64,000 nt of DNA from Actibacterium sp. (GTDB lineage: Bacteria > Pseudomonadota > Alphaproteobacteria > Rhodobacterales > Rhodobacteraceae): positions 1 to 64,000 of the forward strand of contig JADQCB010000017.1 of NCBI GenBank assembly GCA_016278325.1, written 5' to 3'. Below, one piece after another: positions 1 through 9,855 of this stretch. A program made the translations under genes and the position numbers. The notes beneath the pieces are model-generated. The model was not told the DNA's origin. It did not search any database and saw only the letters and a program-made list of their open reading frames with translations. Each line of letters begins with the position of its first letter. The stretch's first letter is position 1.

Positions 1-28
1 CGGCTGACACGCGCCGCGCTAGTCAGGC

Positions 29-54
29 GGGGCGGGGGTCGCGGCCCCCGCCCC
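29..54 (+). terminator. Rho-independent-type hairpin at window start
   Basis: A perfect 10-bp inverted repeat (GGGGCGGGGG / CCCCCGCCCC) with a 6-base loop is followed by TTCTCG. It probably ends transcription of a gene lying left of the window. The T-run is poor, so termination efficiency is uncertain. Nothing callable precedes it in the first 28 bases. Confidence 0.45.
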
Positions 55-80
55 TTCTCGTTGGACCCGTGCCCATGCCG

Positions 81-410
81 ATGCCCTATATCTACCTGTT
101 CATCGCCATCGTGACCGAAACCATCGGCACCATGGCGCTGCAACTCAGCCAGCAATTCACCCGGCCGCTGCCGGCGCTGGTCGTCGTCCTGGGCTATGGC
201 GCGTCTTTCTGGTTCATGGCGCTGGCGCTGAAATACATGCCGGTGGGAATCGTCTATGCGATCTGGTCGGGCCTTGGCATCGTGCTGATCGCCGCCATGG
301 GTTACATGGTGTTCGGCCAGCGGCTGGATTGGCCCGCGGTTCTGGGCATGGGCTTGATTCTGGCCGGGATCGTGATTATTCATTTCTTTTCCGCGACCGC
401 GATACACTAG
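81..410 (+). CDS. SMR (small multidrug resistance) family transporter, EmrE/Sug-like
   Basis: A 109-residue, four-helix inner-membrane protein of the small multidrug resistance family; such proteins act as antiparallel dimers exchanging cationic drugs or small solutes for protons. The N-terminus [16 protein letters not shown] matches the family start, with the membrane-embedded glutamate of helix 1 in VTETIGT, and the [11 protein letters not shown] signature of helix 3 is present. Three in-frame starts exist (GTG 69, ATG 75, ATG 81). I chose ATG 81 because EmrE-type proteins begin MxPYIYL. None has a good Shine-Dalgarno sequence. Substrate cannot be predicted; guanidinium-type exporters are an alternative. 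It ends 61 bases before typA, on the same strand. Confidence 0.88.
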   Translation: MPYIYLFIAIVTETIGTMALQLSQQFTRPLPALVVVLGYGASFWFMALALKYMPVGIVYAIWSGLGIVLIAAMGYMVFGQRLDWPAVLGMGLILAGIVIIHFFSATAIH

Positions 411-471
411 GGGCTGGCTTTTTCTGCGGCTGCACGGTATGGCGCCGGCAACTCCGAAAAAGGCAGACCTC

Positions 472-2292
472 ATGGACCTTCGCAATATCGCGATCATCGC
501 CCACGTCGACCATGGCAAGACCACGCTGGTCGACGAGCTTCTGAAACAATCCGGCGCGTTCCGGGAAAACCAGGCCGTGGCCGAACGGGCCATGGACAGC
601 AATGACCTGGAACGCGAGCGGGGGATCACCATCCTGGCCAAGGCCACGTCGCTGGAATGGGGCGGACATCGCATCAACATCGTCGACACGCCCGGACATG
701 CCGATTTCGGCGGCGAGGTCGAGCGCATCCTGTCGATGGTCGATGGCGTCGTTCTGCTGGTGGACGCGGCCGAGGGGCCGATGCCGCAGACCAAGTTCGT
801 GACCGCCAAGGCGCTGGCCTTGGGGCTGCGCCCGATCGTGGTGCTGAACAAGGTGGACAAGCCCGACGCCGAACCCGATCGCGCGCTGGACGAGGTCTTC
901 GACCTGTTCGCCAATCTCGGCGCCGATGACGACCAGCTCGATTTCCCGCATCTTTATGCCTCGGGGCGGTCCGGCTGGGCCGATACAGAGCTCGACGGCC
1001 CGCGCAAGGACCTGACCGCGCTGTTCGAACTGGTCCTGCGCCATGTGCCCGCCCCGAAACAGCTGGCCCAGCATGACGCACCGTTCCGCATGCTGGCCAC
1101 GACACTGGGGGCCGATCCGTTCATCGGCCGGCTGCTGACCGGCCGCGTGGAAAGCGGCACCCTGCGCGCGGGCGAGACGGTCAAGGCGCTGTCGCGCGAC
1201 GGCAAGCTGATCGAGAATTTCCGCGCCACCAAGATCCTGGCCTTCCGCGGGCTGGGCCAGCAGCCAATCGACGAGGCCGAGGCGGGCGATATCGTGTCGA
1301 TCGCGGGCATGTCGAAGGCCACCGTGGCCGACACGATCTGCGCGCCGCAAGTGACCGAGGCGATCCCGGCCCAGCCGATCGACCCGCCGACCATCACCGT
1401 GACCTTCGGCATCAACGACAGCCCGCTGGCCGGGCGCGACGGCAAGAAGGTGCAATCGCGCGTGATCCGTGACCGGCTGATGAAAGAGGCCGAAAGCAAC
1501 GTGGCGATCCGCGTTACCGACACGCCGGGCGGCGAGGCGTTCGAGGTGGCCGGGCGCGGCGAGCTTCAGATGGGCGTGCTGATCGAGAACATGCGCCGCG
1601 AGGGGTTCGAGCTGTCGATCTCGCGCCCGCAGGTCCTGACCCGCGACGAGAACGGCCAGCGCATGGAGCCGATCGAGGAAGTCACCGTGGACGTGGATGA
1701 CGAATTCTCGGGCACGGTGATCGAAAAGCTGACCGGCGCGCGCAAGGGCGACCTGGTCGAGATGAAACCCGCCGGCGCCGGCAAGACGCGGATCATCGCG
1801 CATGTCCCCTCGCGCGGGTTGATCGGCTATCACGGCGAATTTCTGACCGACACCCGCGGCACCGGCGTTCTCAACCGCGTGTTCCATGGCTGGGCGCCGT
1901 GGAAAGGGCCGATCCCGGGTCGCCGCGCCGGCGTTCTGATCTCGATGGAGAACGGCACCTCGGTGGCCTATGCGCTGTGGAACCTCGAAGAGCGCGGCAA
2001 GATGTTCATCGGCGCCCAGGAGCCGGTCTATGAAGGCATGATCATCGGCGAACACAGCCGGGACAACGACCTGGAGGTCAACCCGCTGAAGGGCAAGAAG
2101 CTGACCAACGTGCGCGCCAGCGGCACCGATGAGGCGGTGCGCCTGACCACGCCCGTGCGCCTGGCGCTGGAGGCTGCCATCGCCTATATCGACGATGACG
2201 AACTGGTCGAGGTCACACCCAACGCGATCCGGCTGCGCAAGCGGTTCCTCGACCCGCATGAGCGCAAACGCCAGTCCCGCGCGGCCGGCTGA
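472..2292 (+). CDS. typA: Ribosome-associated translational GTPase TypA/BipA
   Basis: A 606-residue translational GTPase of the EF-G/LepA class, which binds the 70S ribosome and supports ribosome assembly and stress or low-temperature growth. Visible motifs: P-loop AHVDHGKT (residues 10-17), switch I RGIT (about 50-53), DTPGH (72-76) and NKVD (126-129). EF-G-like domains follow, with the BipA-specific C-terminal region containing [17 protein letters not shown]. An upstream ATG at 439 would add 11 residues, but ATG 472 is preceded by AAGGCAG and gives the family start [13 protein letters not shown]. Family length is normal. It is convergent with the DUF1330/alaS pair. Confidence 0.97.
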   Translation: MDLRNIAIIAHVDHGKTTLVDELLKQSGAFRENQAVAERAMDSNDLERERGITILAKATSLEWGGHRINIVDTPGHADFGGEVERILSMVDGVVLLVDAAEGPMPQTKFVTAKALALGLRPIVVLNKVDKPDAEPDRALDEVFDLFANLGADDDQLDFPHLYASGRSGWADTELDGPRKDLTALFELVLRHVPAPKQLAQHDAPFRMLATTLGADPFIGRLLTGRVESGTLRAGETVKALSRDGKLIENFRATKILAFRGLGQQPIDEAEAGDIVSIAGMSKATVADTICAPQVTEAIPAQPIDPPTITVTFGINDSPLAGRDGKKVQSRVIRDRLMKEAESNVAIRVTDTPGGEAFEVAGRGELQMGVLIENMRREGFELSISRPQVLTRDENGQRMEPIEEVTVDVDDEFSGTVIEKLTGARKGDLVEMKPAGAGKTRIIAHVPSRGLIGYHGEFLTDTRGTGVLNRVFHGWAPWKGPIPGRRAGVLISMENGTSVAYALWNLEERGKMFIGAQEPVYEGMIIGEHSRDNDLEVNPLKGKKLTNVRASGTDEAVRLTTPVRLALEAAIAYIDDDELVEVTPNAIRLRKRFLDPHERKRQSRAAG

Positions 2293-2301
2293 CCGGATCG
2301 A

Positions 2302-2334
2302 CCGCGCGCCCGGAACCCGGCCCCGGGCGCGCGG
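2302..2334. terminator. GC-rich hairpin between convergent genes
   Basis: A perfect 12-bp inverted repeat (CCGCGCGCCCGG at 2302-2313 and its complement at 2323-2334) with a 9-base loop lies between the ends of typA and the DUF1330 gene. There is no T-run on either side. It may work as a bidirectional transcription barrier or as a 3' end stabiliser. Confidence 0.45.
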
Positions 2335-2360
2335 ATCTCATCGGGATGTACCGCGCGCGG

Positions 2361-2654
2361 TCAGCCCTGTTCGTCGGTTTCGACGATCAGCAACTCGCGT
2401 TCGGATGCGCCGCGCGCGTGGCTCAGCGCCTCCTGGTATTCGGGCGAATGATAGCATTGCTCGGCCGCCTCGACCGTCGGAAATTTCGCCACCACGTTGC
2501 GCGGCCGTTCCTTGCCCTCAAGCTGGACATAACGGCCACCGCGCGCGATGAACCGCCCGCCATGCTTGGCGATGGCCGGTCCGGCCAGCGCGGCATATTT
2601 TCCATATGCCTCTTCGTCCGTGACGGTGACATGCGCGATCCACAATGCGCCCAT
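2361..2654 (-). CDS. DUF1330 family protein
   Basis: A 97-residue soluble protein of the DUF1330 family, a small ferredoxin-like alpha/beta-barrel fold related to dimeric stress-responsive proteins. Function is unknown. The family pattern is visible: ALWIAHVTVTDEEAYGKYAALAGPAI at the start, GGRFIARGGRYVQLEG in the middle and FPTVEAAEQCYHSPEYQEAL toward the end. Its start codon lies one base after the stop of alaS, so it is almost certainly co-transcribed with alaS. No catalytic residue can be assigned. Confidence 0.85.
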   Translation of the reverse strand: MGALWIAHVTVTDEEAYGKYAALAGPAIAKHGGRFIARGGRYVQLEGKERPRNVVAKFPTVEAAEQCYHSPEYQEALSHARGASERELLIVETDEQG

Positions 2655-2655
2655 T

Positions 2656-5313
2656 CTATCCCCCTATCACCGCTTCCGCGGCCTTGATTGCCTCTTGTGC
2701 ATTGGCGGCGTTCCTGCCCCCGCCCTGCGCCATGTCGGGGCGGCCGCCGCCGCCCTTGCCGCCAAGTTCGGCCACCGCCGCGCGGACCAGGTCCACCGCC
2801 GAAAGCCGCCCTGTCAGATCCTCCGTCACGCCCGCGGCCACCGCCGCCTTTCCGTCCGCATCGGCGATCAGCAGCACCGCGCCGGAGCCCAGGCGCGCCT
2901 TGTGCGCGTCGATCAGCGCCGGCAGATCCTTGCCCGACACGCCCGAAAGCACTTGCGCAAGGAACGTCACGCCGTCGATCATCCTGGCCTCGGGCGCGGC
3001 TTGTCCACCACCCGACATCGCCAGATCCCGGCGCAATTGCGCCACTTCGGCCGCCAGCGCGCGGCGTTCCTCCAGCAACGCCCTGACCCGATCGACCGCA
3101 TCGCCCGGCTGCGCCTTCAACGCCGCGGCCACCGCGTTCAACTGGCGCCCCTGTGCGCCAAGATGATCGAGCGCCGCCTGTCCCGTCAACGCCTCGATCC
3201 GGCGCACCCCCGCGCTGGAGGCGCTGTCGCCGACCACAACGCAAGCGCCGATATCGCCTGTCCGGCGCACATGGGTTCCGCCGCACAGCTCGATCGACCA
3301 GGTCCGTCCGTCGGTGCCCTTTCCGGTGTCGGCCTTGCCCATCGACACGACGCGCACCTCGTCGCCGTATTTCTCGCCGAACAGGGCCTGTGCGCCGATC
3401 GCCCGGGCCTCGTCGGGCGTCATGATCCGCGTCTCGACGGGGCTGTTCTGGCGGATGAAGGCGTTGATTTCGGCCTCGACGGCCTCCATCTCCCGCGCGC
3501 TCAGCGGCTTGGCATGCGAAAAGTCGAAGCGCAGCCGGTCCGGCGCGTTGAGCGAGCCGCGTTGCGCCACATGCGCGCCCAGCGTCTGGCGCAATGCCTC
3601 GTGCAGCAGATGGGTGGCCGAGTGATTGGCCCGGATCGCGCTGCGGCGGGCGTGATCGACCCGCATTTCCAGCGCATCCCCGACCGACAAGGCGGTCTTT
3701 TCCGGCGTCACCTTGTGGGCATAGACCCCGCCCGGGAATTTCCGCGTGTCGGCAATCGTGCCGTTGCCGTCGGGCTTGAGATAGGTGCCGGTATCGCCGA
3801 CCTGCCCCCCGGCCTCGGCGTAAAACGGGGTCTGATTGACGACCATCCAGCCCTCGGTGCCCGGTGCCAGGCTGTCCACCGCCTTGCCGTCCTGCACCAG
3901 CGCCAGCACCTGCCCCTCGGCCACCTCGGTATCGTAGCCCAGGAAATCCGTGGCCCCGTGCGCATCGGCCAGGTCGAACCAGATCGCGGCATCTTTGGCC
4001 TCGCCCGACCCGGCCCAGCTGGCGCGCGCCTTGGCCTTCTGCTCGGCCATCGCCCGGTCGAAGCCCGCCACGTCGACGCCATGGCCCTTTTCGCGCAGCG
4101 CGTCCTGGGTCAGGTCCAGCGGGAAGCCATAGGTGTCATACAGCTTGAATGCCGTCTCGCCGGGCAGGGCACTGCCGGCGGGCAGCCTGTCAAGCTCTTC
4201 GTCGAGCATCCGAAGCCCGCGCTCCAGCGTGTTGATGAAGCGCGTTTCCTCCAGCTTCAGCGTCTCCTGGATCAGCGCCTGTGCGCGGCCCAGCTCGGGA
4301 TAGGCGGCGCCCATCTGCGTGACCAGCGCGGGCACCAGCCGGTGCATCAGCGGATCCTGCGCGCCCAGCAGATGCGCATGACGCATCGCGCGGCGCATGA
4401 TCCGCCGCAACACATAGCCGCGCCCGTCATTCGAGGGCATCACCCCGTCGGCGATCAGGAAAGAGGTCGAGCGCAGGTGATCGGCAATCACCCTGTGATG
4501 CACGTTGCCGGGCCCGTCCGGATCCTGGCTGGTGGCATGGGCCGACGCCTCGATCAGGCTTCGCATCAGGTCGGTGTCGTAATTGTCATGCTTGCCCTGC
4601 AGAAGCGCGCCGATCCGTTCCAGCCCCATGCCGGTGTCGATCGACTGCGCGTCGAGGTCGCGGCGGCTGCCATCCTCGAACTGTTCGAACTGCATGAATA
4701 CCAGGTTCCAGATCTCGATGAAGCGGTCGCCATCCTCCTGCGCGCTGCCCGGCGGACCGCCCCAGACCTCGGGGCCGTGGTCATAGAAGATTTCCGAGCA
4801 AGGGCCGCACGGGCCGGTGGATCCCATCATCCAGAAATTGTCGTCGGTGGCGATGCGGATGATCCGCTCATCCGGCAGGCCGGCGACCTTCTTCCACAGG
4901 TCCGCCGCCTCGTCATCGTTATGAAAGACCGTCACCAGCAGTTTCGACCCGTCGATCCCGAACTCCCTGGTCAGCAATTCCCACGCGAAGGGAATCGCCT
5001 GTTCCTTGAAGTAATCGCCGAAGCTGAAATTGCCCAGCATCTCGAAAAAGGTGTGGTGCCGCGCGGTATAGCCGACATTGTCCAGGTCGTTGTGCTTGCC
5101 GCCTGCACGCACGCATTTCTGCGCCGTCGCGGCGCGGGTATAATCGCGGTGTTCGAGCCCGGTAAACAGGTTCTTGAACTGCACCATCCCCGAATTCGCG
5201 AACATCAGCGTCGGATCGTTGCGCGGCACCAGCGGTGAGCTGTCCACCACCTCGTGGCCGTTGCGGTCGAAGTAGTTAAGAAAGGTCGAACGGATCTCGT
5301 TCAGGCTCGGCAT
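2656..5313 (-). CDS. alaS: Alanyl-tRNA synthetase
   Basis: A class II aminoacyl-tRNA synthetase of 885 residues that charges tRNA-Ala in the cytosol. The N-terminal catalytic domain starts [18 protein letters not shown] and contains [17 protein letters not shown]. The editing domain has the zinc-type HxxxH motif (HSATHLLH, about 560-567) and the CGGTH motif (about 674-678). The C-Ala/DHHA1 region ends with [13 protein letters not shown]. The start gives the usual family N-terminus; in-frame codons further upstream extend into the leader and are not conserved in type. The stop is one base before the DUF1330 start. A terminator-like hairpin lies in its leader at 5391-5426. Confidence 0.97.
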   Translation of the reverse strand: MPSLNEIRSTFLNYFDRNGHEVVDSSPLVPRNDPTLMFANSGMVQFKNLFTGLEHRDYTRAATAQKCVRAGGKHNDLDNVGYTARHHTFFEMLGNFSFGDYFKEQAIPFAWELLTREFGIDGSKLLVTVFHNDDEAADLWKKVAGLPDERIIRIATDDNFWMMGSTGPCGPCSEIFYDHGPEVWGGPPGSAQEDGDRFIEIWNLVFMQFEQFEDGSRRDLDAQSIDTGMGLERIGALLQGKHDNYDTDLMRSLIEASAHATSQDPDGPGNVHHRVIADHLRSTSFLIADGVMPSNDGRGYVLRRIMRRAMRHAHLLGAQDPLMHRLVPALVTQMGAAYPELGRAQALIQETLKLEETRFINTLERGLRMLDEELDRLPAGSALPGETAFKLYDTYGFPLDLTQDALREKGHGVDVAGFDRAMAEQKAKARASWAGSGEAKDAAIWFDLADAHGATDFLGYDTEVAEGQVLALVQDGKAVDSLAPGTEGWMVVNQTPFYAEAGGQVGDTGTYLKPDGNGTIADTRKFPGGVYAHKVTPEKTALSVGDALEMRVDHARRSAIRANHSATHLLHEALRQTLGAHVAQRGSLNAPDRLRFDFSHAKPLSAREMEAVEAEINAFIRQNSPVETRIMTPDEARAIGAQALFGEKYGDEVRVVSMGKADTGKGTDGRTWSIELCGGTHVRRTGDIGACVVVGDSASSAGVRRIEALTGQAALDHLGAQGRQLNAVAAALKAQPGDAVDRVRALLEERRALAAEVAQLRRDLAMSGGGQAAPEARMIDGVTFLAQVLSGVSGKDLPALIDAHKARLGSGAVLLIADADGKAAVAAGVTEDLTGRLSAVDLVRAAVAELGGKGGGGRPDMAQGGGRNAANAQEAIKAAEAVIGG

Positions 5314-5390
5314 GTGGTCAGTGCCCCTTGCGGCGTTGCGGGTCGGATCAGCCCCGTTTAGCCCTGAGCGCGGGGCCTGTCCACCGCAAG

Positions 5391-5426
5391 AAAAGACCGC
5401 CCGGCCCGCATTGGCGCAGGCCGGGC
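5391..5426 (-). terminator. Terminator-like hairpin in the alaS leader
   Basis: Read on the minus strand, an 8-bp stem (GCCCGGCC/GGCCGGGC, 5399-5426) with a 12-base loop is followed by GGTCTTTTCTT. It resembles an intrinsic terminator about 80 bases before the alaS start, with no minus-strand gene upstream inside this intergenic region. It could attenuate alaS or end a short RNA. Confidence 0.4.
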
Positions 5427-5497
5427 CTTTGGGATCCGCCGCCCCCCGAACGGGCGCCGGCCTGTCCGGTTCAGGCCTTCGGGGTCGGTGCGTTCTC

Positions 5498-5526
5498 TTG
5501 GCCCTGAAATGCAAACTCGTGATATA
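5498..5526 (+). promoter_or_regulatory. Possible sigma70-type promoter
   Basis: TTGGCC, a 17-base spacer and GATATA on the plus strand, about 250 bases upstream of pstS. The match is partial and it may be chance; the Pho-controlled promoter closer to pstS is the better candidate for that gene. Confidence 0.2.
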
Positions 5527-5681
5527 CGGCAGGTGCAGGATTTCACAGCCCCGTCGAATCCGGGCATCGCGATGTGAACCCGGAAACCGGGCCGGGCCAG
5601 AGACGCGGAGGATCTTTCGCGGCGCGGACGACGCGGACCGCATCGGCACCGGTCGAGGCAACGTACAGGACGTCTGCCGGG

Positions 5682-5721
5682 CTGTCGCAAAACTTTTACG
5701 TTTCATTCGTAGAGGTGTCAC
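5682..5721 (+). promoter_or_regulatory. Pho-box-like array upstream of pstS
   Basis: Four heptamers occur at exact 11-base spacing: CTGTCGC (5682), CTTTTAC (5693), CATTCGT (5704) and GTGTCAC (5715). PhoB boxes are direct heptamer repeats (consensus near CTGTCAT) with 4-base spacers, so the phase fits and the first and last copies match well. The array ends 57 bases before the pstS start codon, as expected for a phosphate-starvation promoter. Confidence 0.6.
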
Positions 5722-5778
5722 AAATCAAGCATAGCCGGTGCTCGAGCAACTCGAACCTGACAGGAGGACATACTGCTC

Positions 5779-6768
5779 ATGCGTAACCTTACCCTCACCA
5801 CCGCCGCAGCTGCCATCGCGGCCACCCTGCCCGGCCTTGCCGTGGCGCAGGACGCGGCCATCCAGATCGACGGATCGTCCACCGTTTTCCCGATCTCCGA
5901 GGCGATGGCCGAGGAATACCAGATCGCCACCGGCAACCGCGTCGTGGTCGGCGTTTCCGGCACGGGCGGCGGGTTCCAGAAATTCTGCCGCGGCGAAACC
6001 GACTTTTCCGGCGCCTCGCGCCCGATCAAGAACTCCGAGGCCGCGAAATGCGCCGAGAACGGCATCGAGTTCGTCGAGCTGCCGATCGCCATGGACGCGC
6101 TCGCCGTCGTCGTGAGCCCGGAAAATGACTGGGTCAGCTGCATGACGGTCGAGGAGTTGAAAACGATCTACGAGCCCGAGGCACAGGGCAAGATCACCAA
6201 CTGGAACCAGGTGCGCGACAGCTTCCCCGATCGCGAACTGGCGCTGTTCGGCGCGGGCACCGATTCGGGCACCTACGATTACTTCACCTATGCCGTTGTC
6301 GGCGAAGAGGGTGCCTCGCGCGGGGACTTCACCGCGACCGAGGACGACAATATCACCGTTCAGGGCGTGTCCACCAACCCCAATGCCATCGGCTTCCTGG
6401 GGCTGGCCTATGTCGAGGAGAACCGCTCGCGCCTGAAGCCTCTGGAAATCTCCTATAAGGGCGGCGAGTGCGTCCCCCCGACGACCGACACCGCGGGCGA
6501 CGGAAGCTACCAGCCGCTGACGCGCCCGCTGTTCATATACGCCAAGAAGTCCAGCATCGAGAACAACCAGAAGGTCGAGGATTTCGCGAAGTTCATGTTC
6601 GACCCGGAAATCGCGCCCGAGCTGGTCGCCTCGACCGGCTATCTGCCGCTGCCCGAGAAGGCATTCGCGCTGGCCGAGAAGAAGATCGAGGCGCGCACCA
6701 CTGGCAGCCACTTCGATGGCGGTTCCAAGGTCGGCGTGAACATCTCCGACCTGCTTGCAACGAAGTGA
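5779..6768 (+). CDS. pstS: Phosphate ABC transporter, periplasmic binding protein PstS
   Basis: A 329-residue periplasmic phosphate-binding protein delivering phosphate to PstCAB. A Sec signal peptide (about residues 1-23, cleavage after AVA before QDAA) is followed by the phosphate-binding start [18 protein letters not shown] and the SGTGGG loop. [14 protein letters not shown] contains further ligand-binding Ser/Asp/Thr positions. AGGAGGA lies upstream of the ATG. It is the first gene of the pst operon, preceded by a Pho-box-like array and followed by a strong terminator that should give it higher expression than pstCAB. Confidence 0.96.
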   Translation: MRNLTLTTAAAAIAATLPGLAVAQDAAIQIDGSSTVFPISEAMAEEYQIATGNRVVVGVSGTGGGFQKFCRGETDFSGASRPIKNSEAAKCAENGIEFVELPIAMDALAVVVSPENDWVSCMTVEELKTIYEPEAQGKITNWNQVRDSFPDRELALFGAGTDSGTYDYFTYAVVGEEGASRGDFTATEDDNITVQGVSTNPNAIGFLGLAYVEENRSRLKPLEISYKGGECVPPTTDTAGDGSYQPLTRPLFIYAKKSSIENNQKVEDFAKFMFDPEIAPELVASTGYLPLPEKAFALAEKKIEARTTGSHFDGGSKVGVNISDLLATK

Positions 6769-6781
6769 CCTTGTAAAATCG

Positions 6782-6813
6782 CGTGGCGGGCCTTATTGCC
6801 CGCCACGTCTTTT
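6782..6813 (+). terminator. Internal terminator between pstS and pstC
   Basis: A perfect 10-bp stem (CGTGGCGGGC/GCCCGCCACG) with loop CTTATT is followed by TCTTTT. It lies in the 67-base gap between pstS and pstC and should let most transcripts stop after pstS, with readthrough feeding pstCAB. Confidence 0.8.
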
Positions 6814-6835
6814 ATCATGGACAAGCGAGGTCGCC

Positions 6836-7768
6836 GTGCCCGATCAGCCGATTCCCCGATCAGACGATCTTATCCGCAGCGGCTTCGTCACGCGCCGTCG
6901 TCTCATCGCGCGCGGAATGGGCGCCTTCCTGTTCCTGTGTGCCGCCTTGTCGGTTTTCGTGACCGCCGCGATCGTCTTCATCCTCTTGCGCGATTCATGG
7001 GATTTTTTCGCCGAGGTGCCGCTGACCGATTTCCTGTTCGGCACGATGTGGACGCCGATGTTCATCGACAAGCAATTCGGTGTCCTTCCCCTTCTGGCGG
7101 CGACCCTTCAGACCGCCGGCCTTGCCATGGTGATCGCCGTCCCCTTCGGCCTGACCATGGCGATCTACCTGAGCGAATACGCCCCCGATGCCGTGCGCGA
7201 GACGATCAAGCCCGCCCTCGAGATGCTGGAGGCGGTGCCGACCGTCGTCTACGGGTATTTCGCGCTGCTGGTCATGACGCCGTTCCTGCAACAGTTCATT
7301 CCGGGACTTCGCGGAATCAACCTGCTGGTTCCCGGCATCATTCTTGGCATAATGATCCTGCCCTATGTCGTGTCCGTCAGCGAGGATGCGATGCGCGCCG
7401 TGCCCGACAGCCTGCGTGAAGGGGGCTATGCGCTTGGCATGGCCCGGTGGCAGGTGGCCACGCGGATCGTGATACCGGGTGCGTTTTCGGGCATCACCGC
7501 CGCGTTCATCCTTGGCATGTCGCGCGCGGTCGGCGAAACGATGGTGCTGGCCGTCGCGGCCGGACAGAACCCGAACCTGACCTTCGATCCGCGCGAAGGG
7601 GCGGCGACGATCACCGCCTATATCGTGCAGATGAGCCTGGGCGATGTGGCGCGCGGCTCGCTCGCCTATCAGACGATCTTTGCGGTGGGCCTGTTGCTTT
7701 TCGTGATCACGCTGCTGTTCAATATCATCGGCTTCTTCCTGCGCCGCAAGTTCCGCGAGGTGTATTGA
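6836..7768 (+). CDS. pstC: Phosphate ABC transporter permease PstC
   Basis: A 310-residue inner-membrane permease of the PstSCAB phosphate importer. After a hydrophilic N-terminus, hydrophobic segments begin at FLFLCAALSVFVTAAIVFIL. The region ALEMLEAVPTVVYGYFAL and the coupling-loop sequence DSLREGGYALGMARWQVATRIVIPGA are typical of PstC/PstA EAA loops. I chose GTG 6836, preceded by GCGAGG; extending upstream would read through the pstS-pstC terminator. Its stop is one base before the pstA start. Confidence 0.93.
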   Translation: MPDQPIPRSDDLIRSGFVTRRRLIARGMGAFLFLCAALSVFVTAAIVFILLRDSWDFFAEVPLTDFLFGTMWTPMFIDKQFGVLPLLAATLQTAGLAMVIAVPFGLTMAIYLSEYAPDAVRETIKPALEMLEAVPTVVYGYFALLVMTPFLQQFIPGLRGINLLVPGIILGIMILPYVVSVSEDAMRAVPDSLREGGYALGMARWQVATRIVIPGAFSGITAAFILGMSRAVGETMVLAVAAGQNPNLTFDPREGAATITAYIVQMSLGDVARGSLAYQTIFAVGLLLFVITLLFNIIGFFLRRKFREVY

Positions 7769-7769
7769 G

Positions 7770-8720
7770 ATGGCACTGACGACCAAGGGCAATCTCGGCC
7801 CCGGCCGGACCGAGCAATCGGCGTTCGACGCGGTGCACAGCGCCAAGCGCAAGGATCTCTGGTTTGCCGCCGGCGGGCTGTTCGTGCTGGCAATCGCGAT
7901 GAGCCTGCTGTTCACGCTGATCGGCGACCTGATCATCCGCGGAACGCAATATATCGATTACGACTTCATGACGAGCTATCCGTCCCGCCTGCCGGAACGC
8001 GCCGGCATCCTGTCGGCCTGGGTCGGCTCATTGCTGGTCATGCTGGTGACCGCGTTTCTTGCGGTGCCGGTCGGAATCGCCGCCGGTTTGTATCTTGAGG
8101 AATATGCCAGGAAGGGCTGGTTCTCGGATTTCATCGAGATCAACGTGTCGAATCTCGCCGGTGTTCCCTCGATCATCTACGGCCTGTTGGCACTGGGCAT
8201 GTTCGTCTACGGAATGGGGCTGGGTCAGACGATCCTGGTGGCGGGGATGACGCTGGCGTTGCTGATCCTGCCGATCGTAATCGTGTCCACGCGCGAAGCG
8301 GTGCGATCGATCCCGCAGATCGTCAAGGAAGGGGCCTATGGAATCGGCGCCGATCAATGGCAGGTGATGTGGAACTACATCATCCCCGCCGCGCGGCCCG
8401 GCATCATGACGGGGGCCATCGTCGGCCTCAGCCGCGCCATCGGCGAGACGGCCCCGCTGATCACGATCGGGGCGCTGACCTTCATCGCATTCCTTCCCTC
8501 ACCCCCGGTGACCGGCGAGTTTCCATTCATCTCGTTCGCCTGGCTGCATGATGGCTTTACGGTTTTGCCGATCCAGATGTTCAACTGGGTCTCTCGTCCG
8601 CAACCCGAATTTCACATTGCCGCGGCGGCGACGGGTGTGGTCCTGATCGCGTTGACATTCTCGCTCAACGGGATCGCGATCTGGATCCGCTATCGGCTGC
8701 GCAAGCAACACAGGAACTGA
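7770..8720 (+). CDS. pstA: Phosphate ABC transporter permease PstA
   Basis: A 316-residue inner-membrane permease that pairs with PstC. It has about six hydrophobic helices, with LYLEEYARKGWFSDFIEINVSNLAGVPSIIYG and the EAA-loop region REAVRSIPQIVKEGAYGIGADQWQVMWNYIIPAARPGI. The start ATG overlaps the pstC end in the form TGAGATG, indicating translational coupling. It is followed 6 bases later by pstB. Length is normal for the family. Confidence 0.94.
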   Translation: MALTTKGNLGPGRTEQSAFDAVHSAKRKDLWFAAGGLFVLAIAMSLLFTLIGDLIIRGTQYIDYDFMTSYPSRLPERAGILSAWVGSLLVMLVTAFLAVPVGIAAGLYLEEYARKGWFSDFIEINVSNLAGVPSIIYGLLALGMFVYGMGLGQTILVAGMTLALLILPIVIVSTREAVRSIPQIVKEGAYGIGADQWQVMWNYIIPAARPGIMTGAIVGLSRAIGETAPLITIGALTFIAFLPSPPVTGEFPFISFAWLHDGFTVLPIQMFNWVSRPQPEFHIAAAATGVVLIALTFSLNGIAIWIRYRLRKQHRN

Positions 8721-8726
8721 CCCGCG

Positions 8727-9584
8727 ATGGACACAGACATGAAAGTCGAACGGACGGCACACCGGCGCATCGTCCCGGAATCGGACATGCCGCCGCCGAT
8801 CAAACCGTCGCCGGAGCATGAAACGCTGCGTGCCCGGCTCGAGGATTTCAGCTTTTACTATTCCAATGGCTTCCAGGCGATCAAGCATGTCGACATGCCG
8901 ATCCTCGATCGCAAGGTGACCGCGATCATCGGTCCCTCGGGCTGCGGCAAGTCCACCCTGCTGCGCAGCATCAACCGGATGCACGACCTTTATCCCGGCA
9001 ACAGGTACGAGGGGCGCATCATCCTCGAACCCGAAGGCGAGAACCTGATCGGCAAGGGCGCCGATCCGGTGATCGTTCGCCTGCGGGTCGGCATGGTGTT
9101 TCAAAAGCCGAACCCGTTTCCCAAGTCGATCTATGAAAACGTGGCGGCGGGGCTGCGCGTGCGCGGAGTCAAGGACCGCCATGTGATCGACGAGGCGGTG
9201 GAAACCGCGCTGCGGCGCGCCGCCGTCTGGGACGAGACCAAGGACAAGCTGAAAGGCTCGGCCAGCGATCTGTCGGGCGGCCAGCAGCAACGCCTGTGCA
9301 TAGCACGCGCGCTTGCGCCCAATCCCGAGATCCTGCTGCTGGACGAGCCGACCTCGGCCCTCGATCCGATCGCGACCGCCAAGATCGAGGATCTGATCCA
9401 GGAGCTTTCGGACAGCGTCACCATCGTGATCGTCACGCATAACATGCAGCAGGCGGCGCGCATCTCTCACCGGACAGCCTTCATGTATATCGGGGAGCTG
9501 ATCGAGTTCGGCGATACCAACCAGATTTTCACCAATCCCAGGCATCCGAGAACCGAAAGCTACATCACCGGCCGCTACGGATAG
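8727..9584 (+). CDS. pstB: Phosphate ABC transporter ATP-binding protein PstB
   Basis: A 285-residue ABC ATPase that powers phosphate import through PstCA. Walker [10 protein letters not shown] is at residues 69-77, the ABC signature LSGGQQQR at about 182-189 and Walker [13 protein letters not shown] at about 205-216, with the H-loop in [12 protein letters not shown]. There is a roughly 35-residue N-terminal extension before the ABC core; the ATG at 8739 or a later internal start could be used instead. phoU, often next in such operons, does not follow. Confidence 0.95.
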   Translation: MDTDMKVERTAHRRIVPESDMPPPIKPSPEHETLRARLEDFSFYYSNGFQAIKHVDMPILDRKVTAIIGPSGCGKSTLLRSINRMHDLYPGNRYEGRIILEPEGENLIGKGADPVIVRLRVGMVFQKPNPFPKSIYENVAAGLRVRGVKDRHVIDEAVETALRRAAVWDETKDKLKGSASDLSGGQQQRLCIARALAPNPEILLLDEPTSALDPIATAKIEDLIQELSDSVTIVIVTHNMQQAARISHRTAFMYIGELIEFGDTNQIFTNPRHPRTESYITGRYG

Positions 9585-9855
9585 ATCCCTGCATGGGCGG
9601 CGCTGCCCACGGGCGCGGGGCATTCGATGTCGCGTCGTGGGCCGTTTGCCGAGCTTCAACCGGATAGCGACCCTGACATCGGAAAACGGCCGGGGCGCCA
9701 CAAGCGCGAATCTCATGGCGGGTGACGGGCTTGCGCCCGAGCGTGCAGGCGACCAGGCCACGCCCATCGCCGCGGAGATCCTGTTCATGACGCGGGGCGC
9801 GCGCCGCAGGAGATCACGCGAACGGATCGTGATTTCATCTGTCGCGCGGCCCCGG

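Larger units (their letters stand above)
5314..5778. other. Intergenic region between divergent alaS and pstS
   Basis: A 465-base region with no supported gene. It holds a minus-strand hairpin near alaS (5391-5426), a weak plus-strand promoter candidate (5498-5526), the Pho-box-like array (5682-5721) and an AGGAGGA ribosome-binding site just upstream of pstS. Short open frames of 110-140 codons on both strands here have arginine-rich, GC-shadow composition and are not called. Confidence 0.7.

Noticed and set aside
439-471. Eleven-residue N-terminal extension of TypA
   Set aside because: ATG 439 has no ribosome-binding site; ATG 472 has one and gives the family start.
376-2259. 627-codon open frame antisense to typA
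   Set aside because: It lies exactly opposite a clear GTPase, has His/Arg/Gln/Gly-rich text without motifs, and is a normal third-position GC artefact.
2548-5238. 896-codon open frame antisense to alaS
   Set aside because: Fully opposite a complete alanyl-tRNA synthetase; composition is of the shadow type and no start signal is seen.
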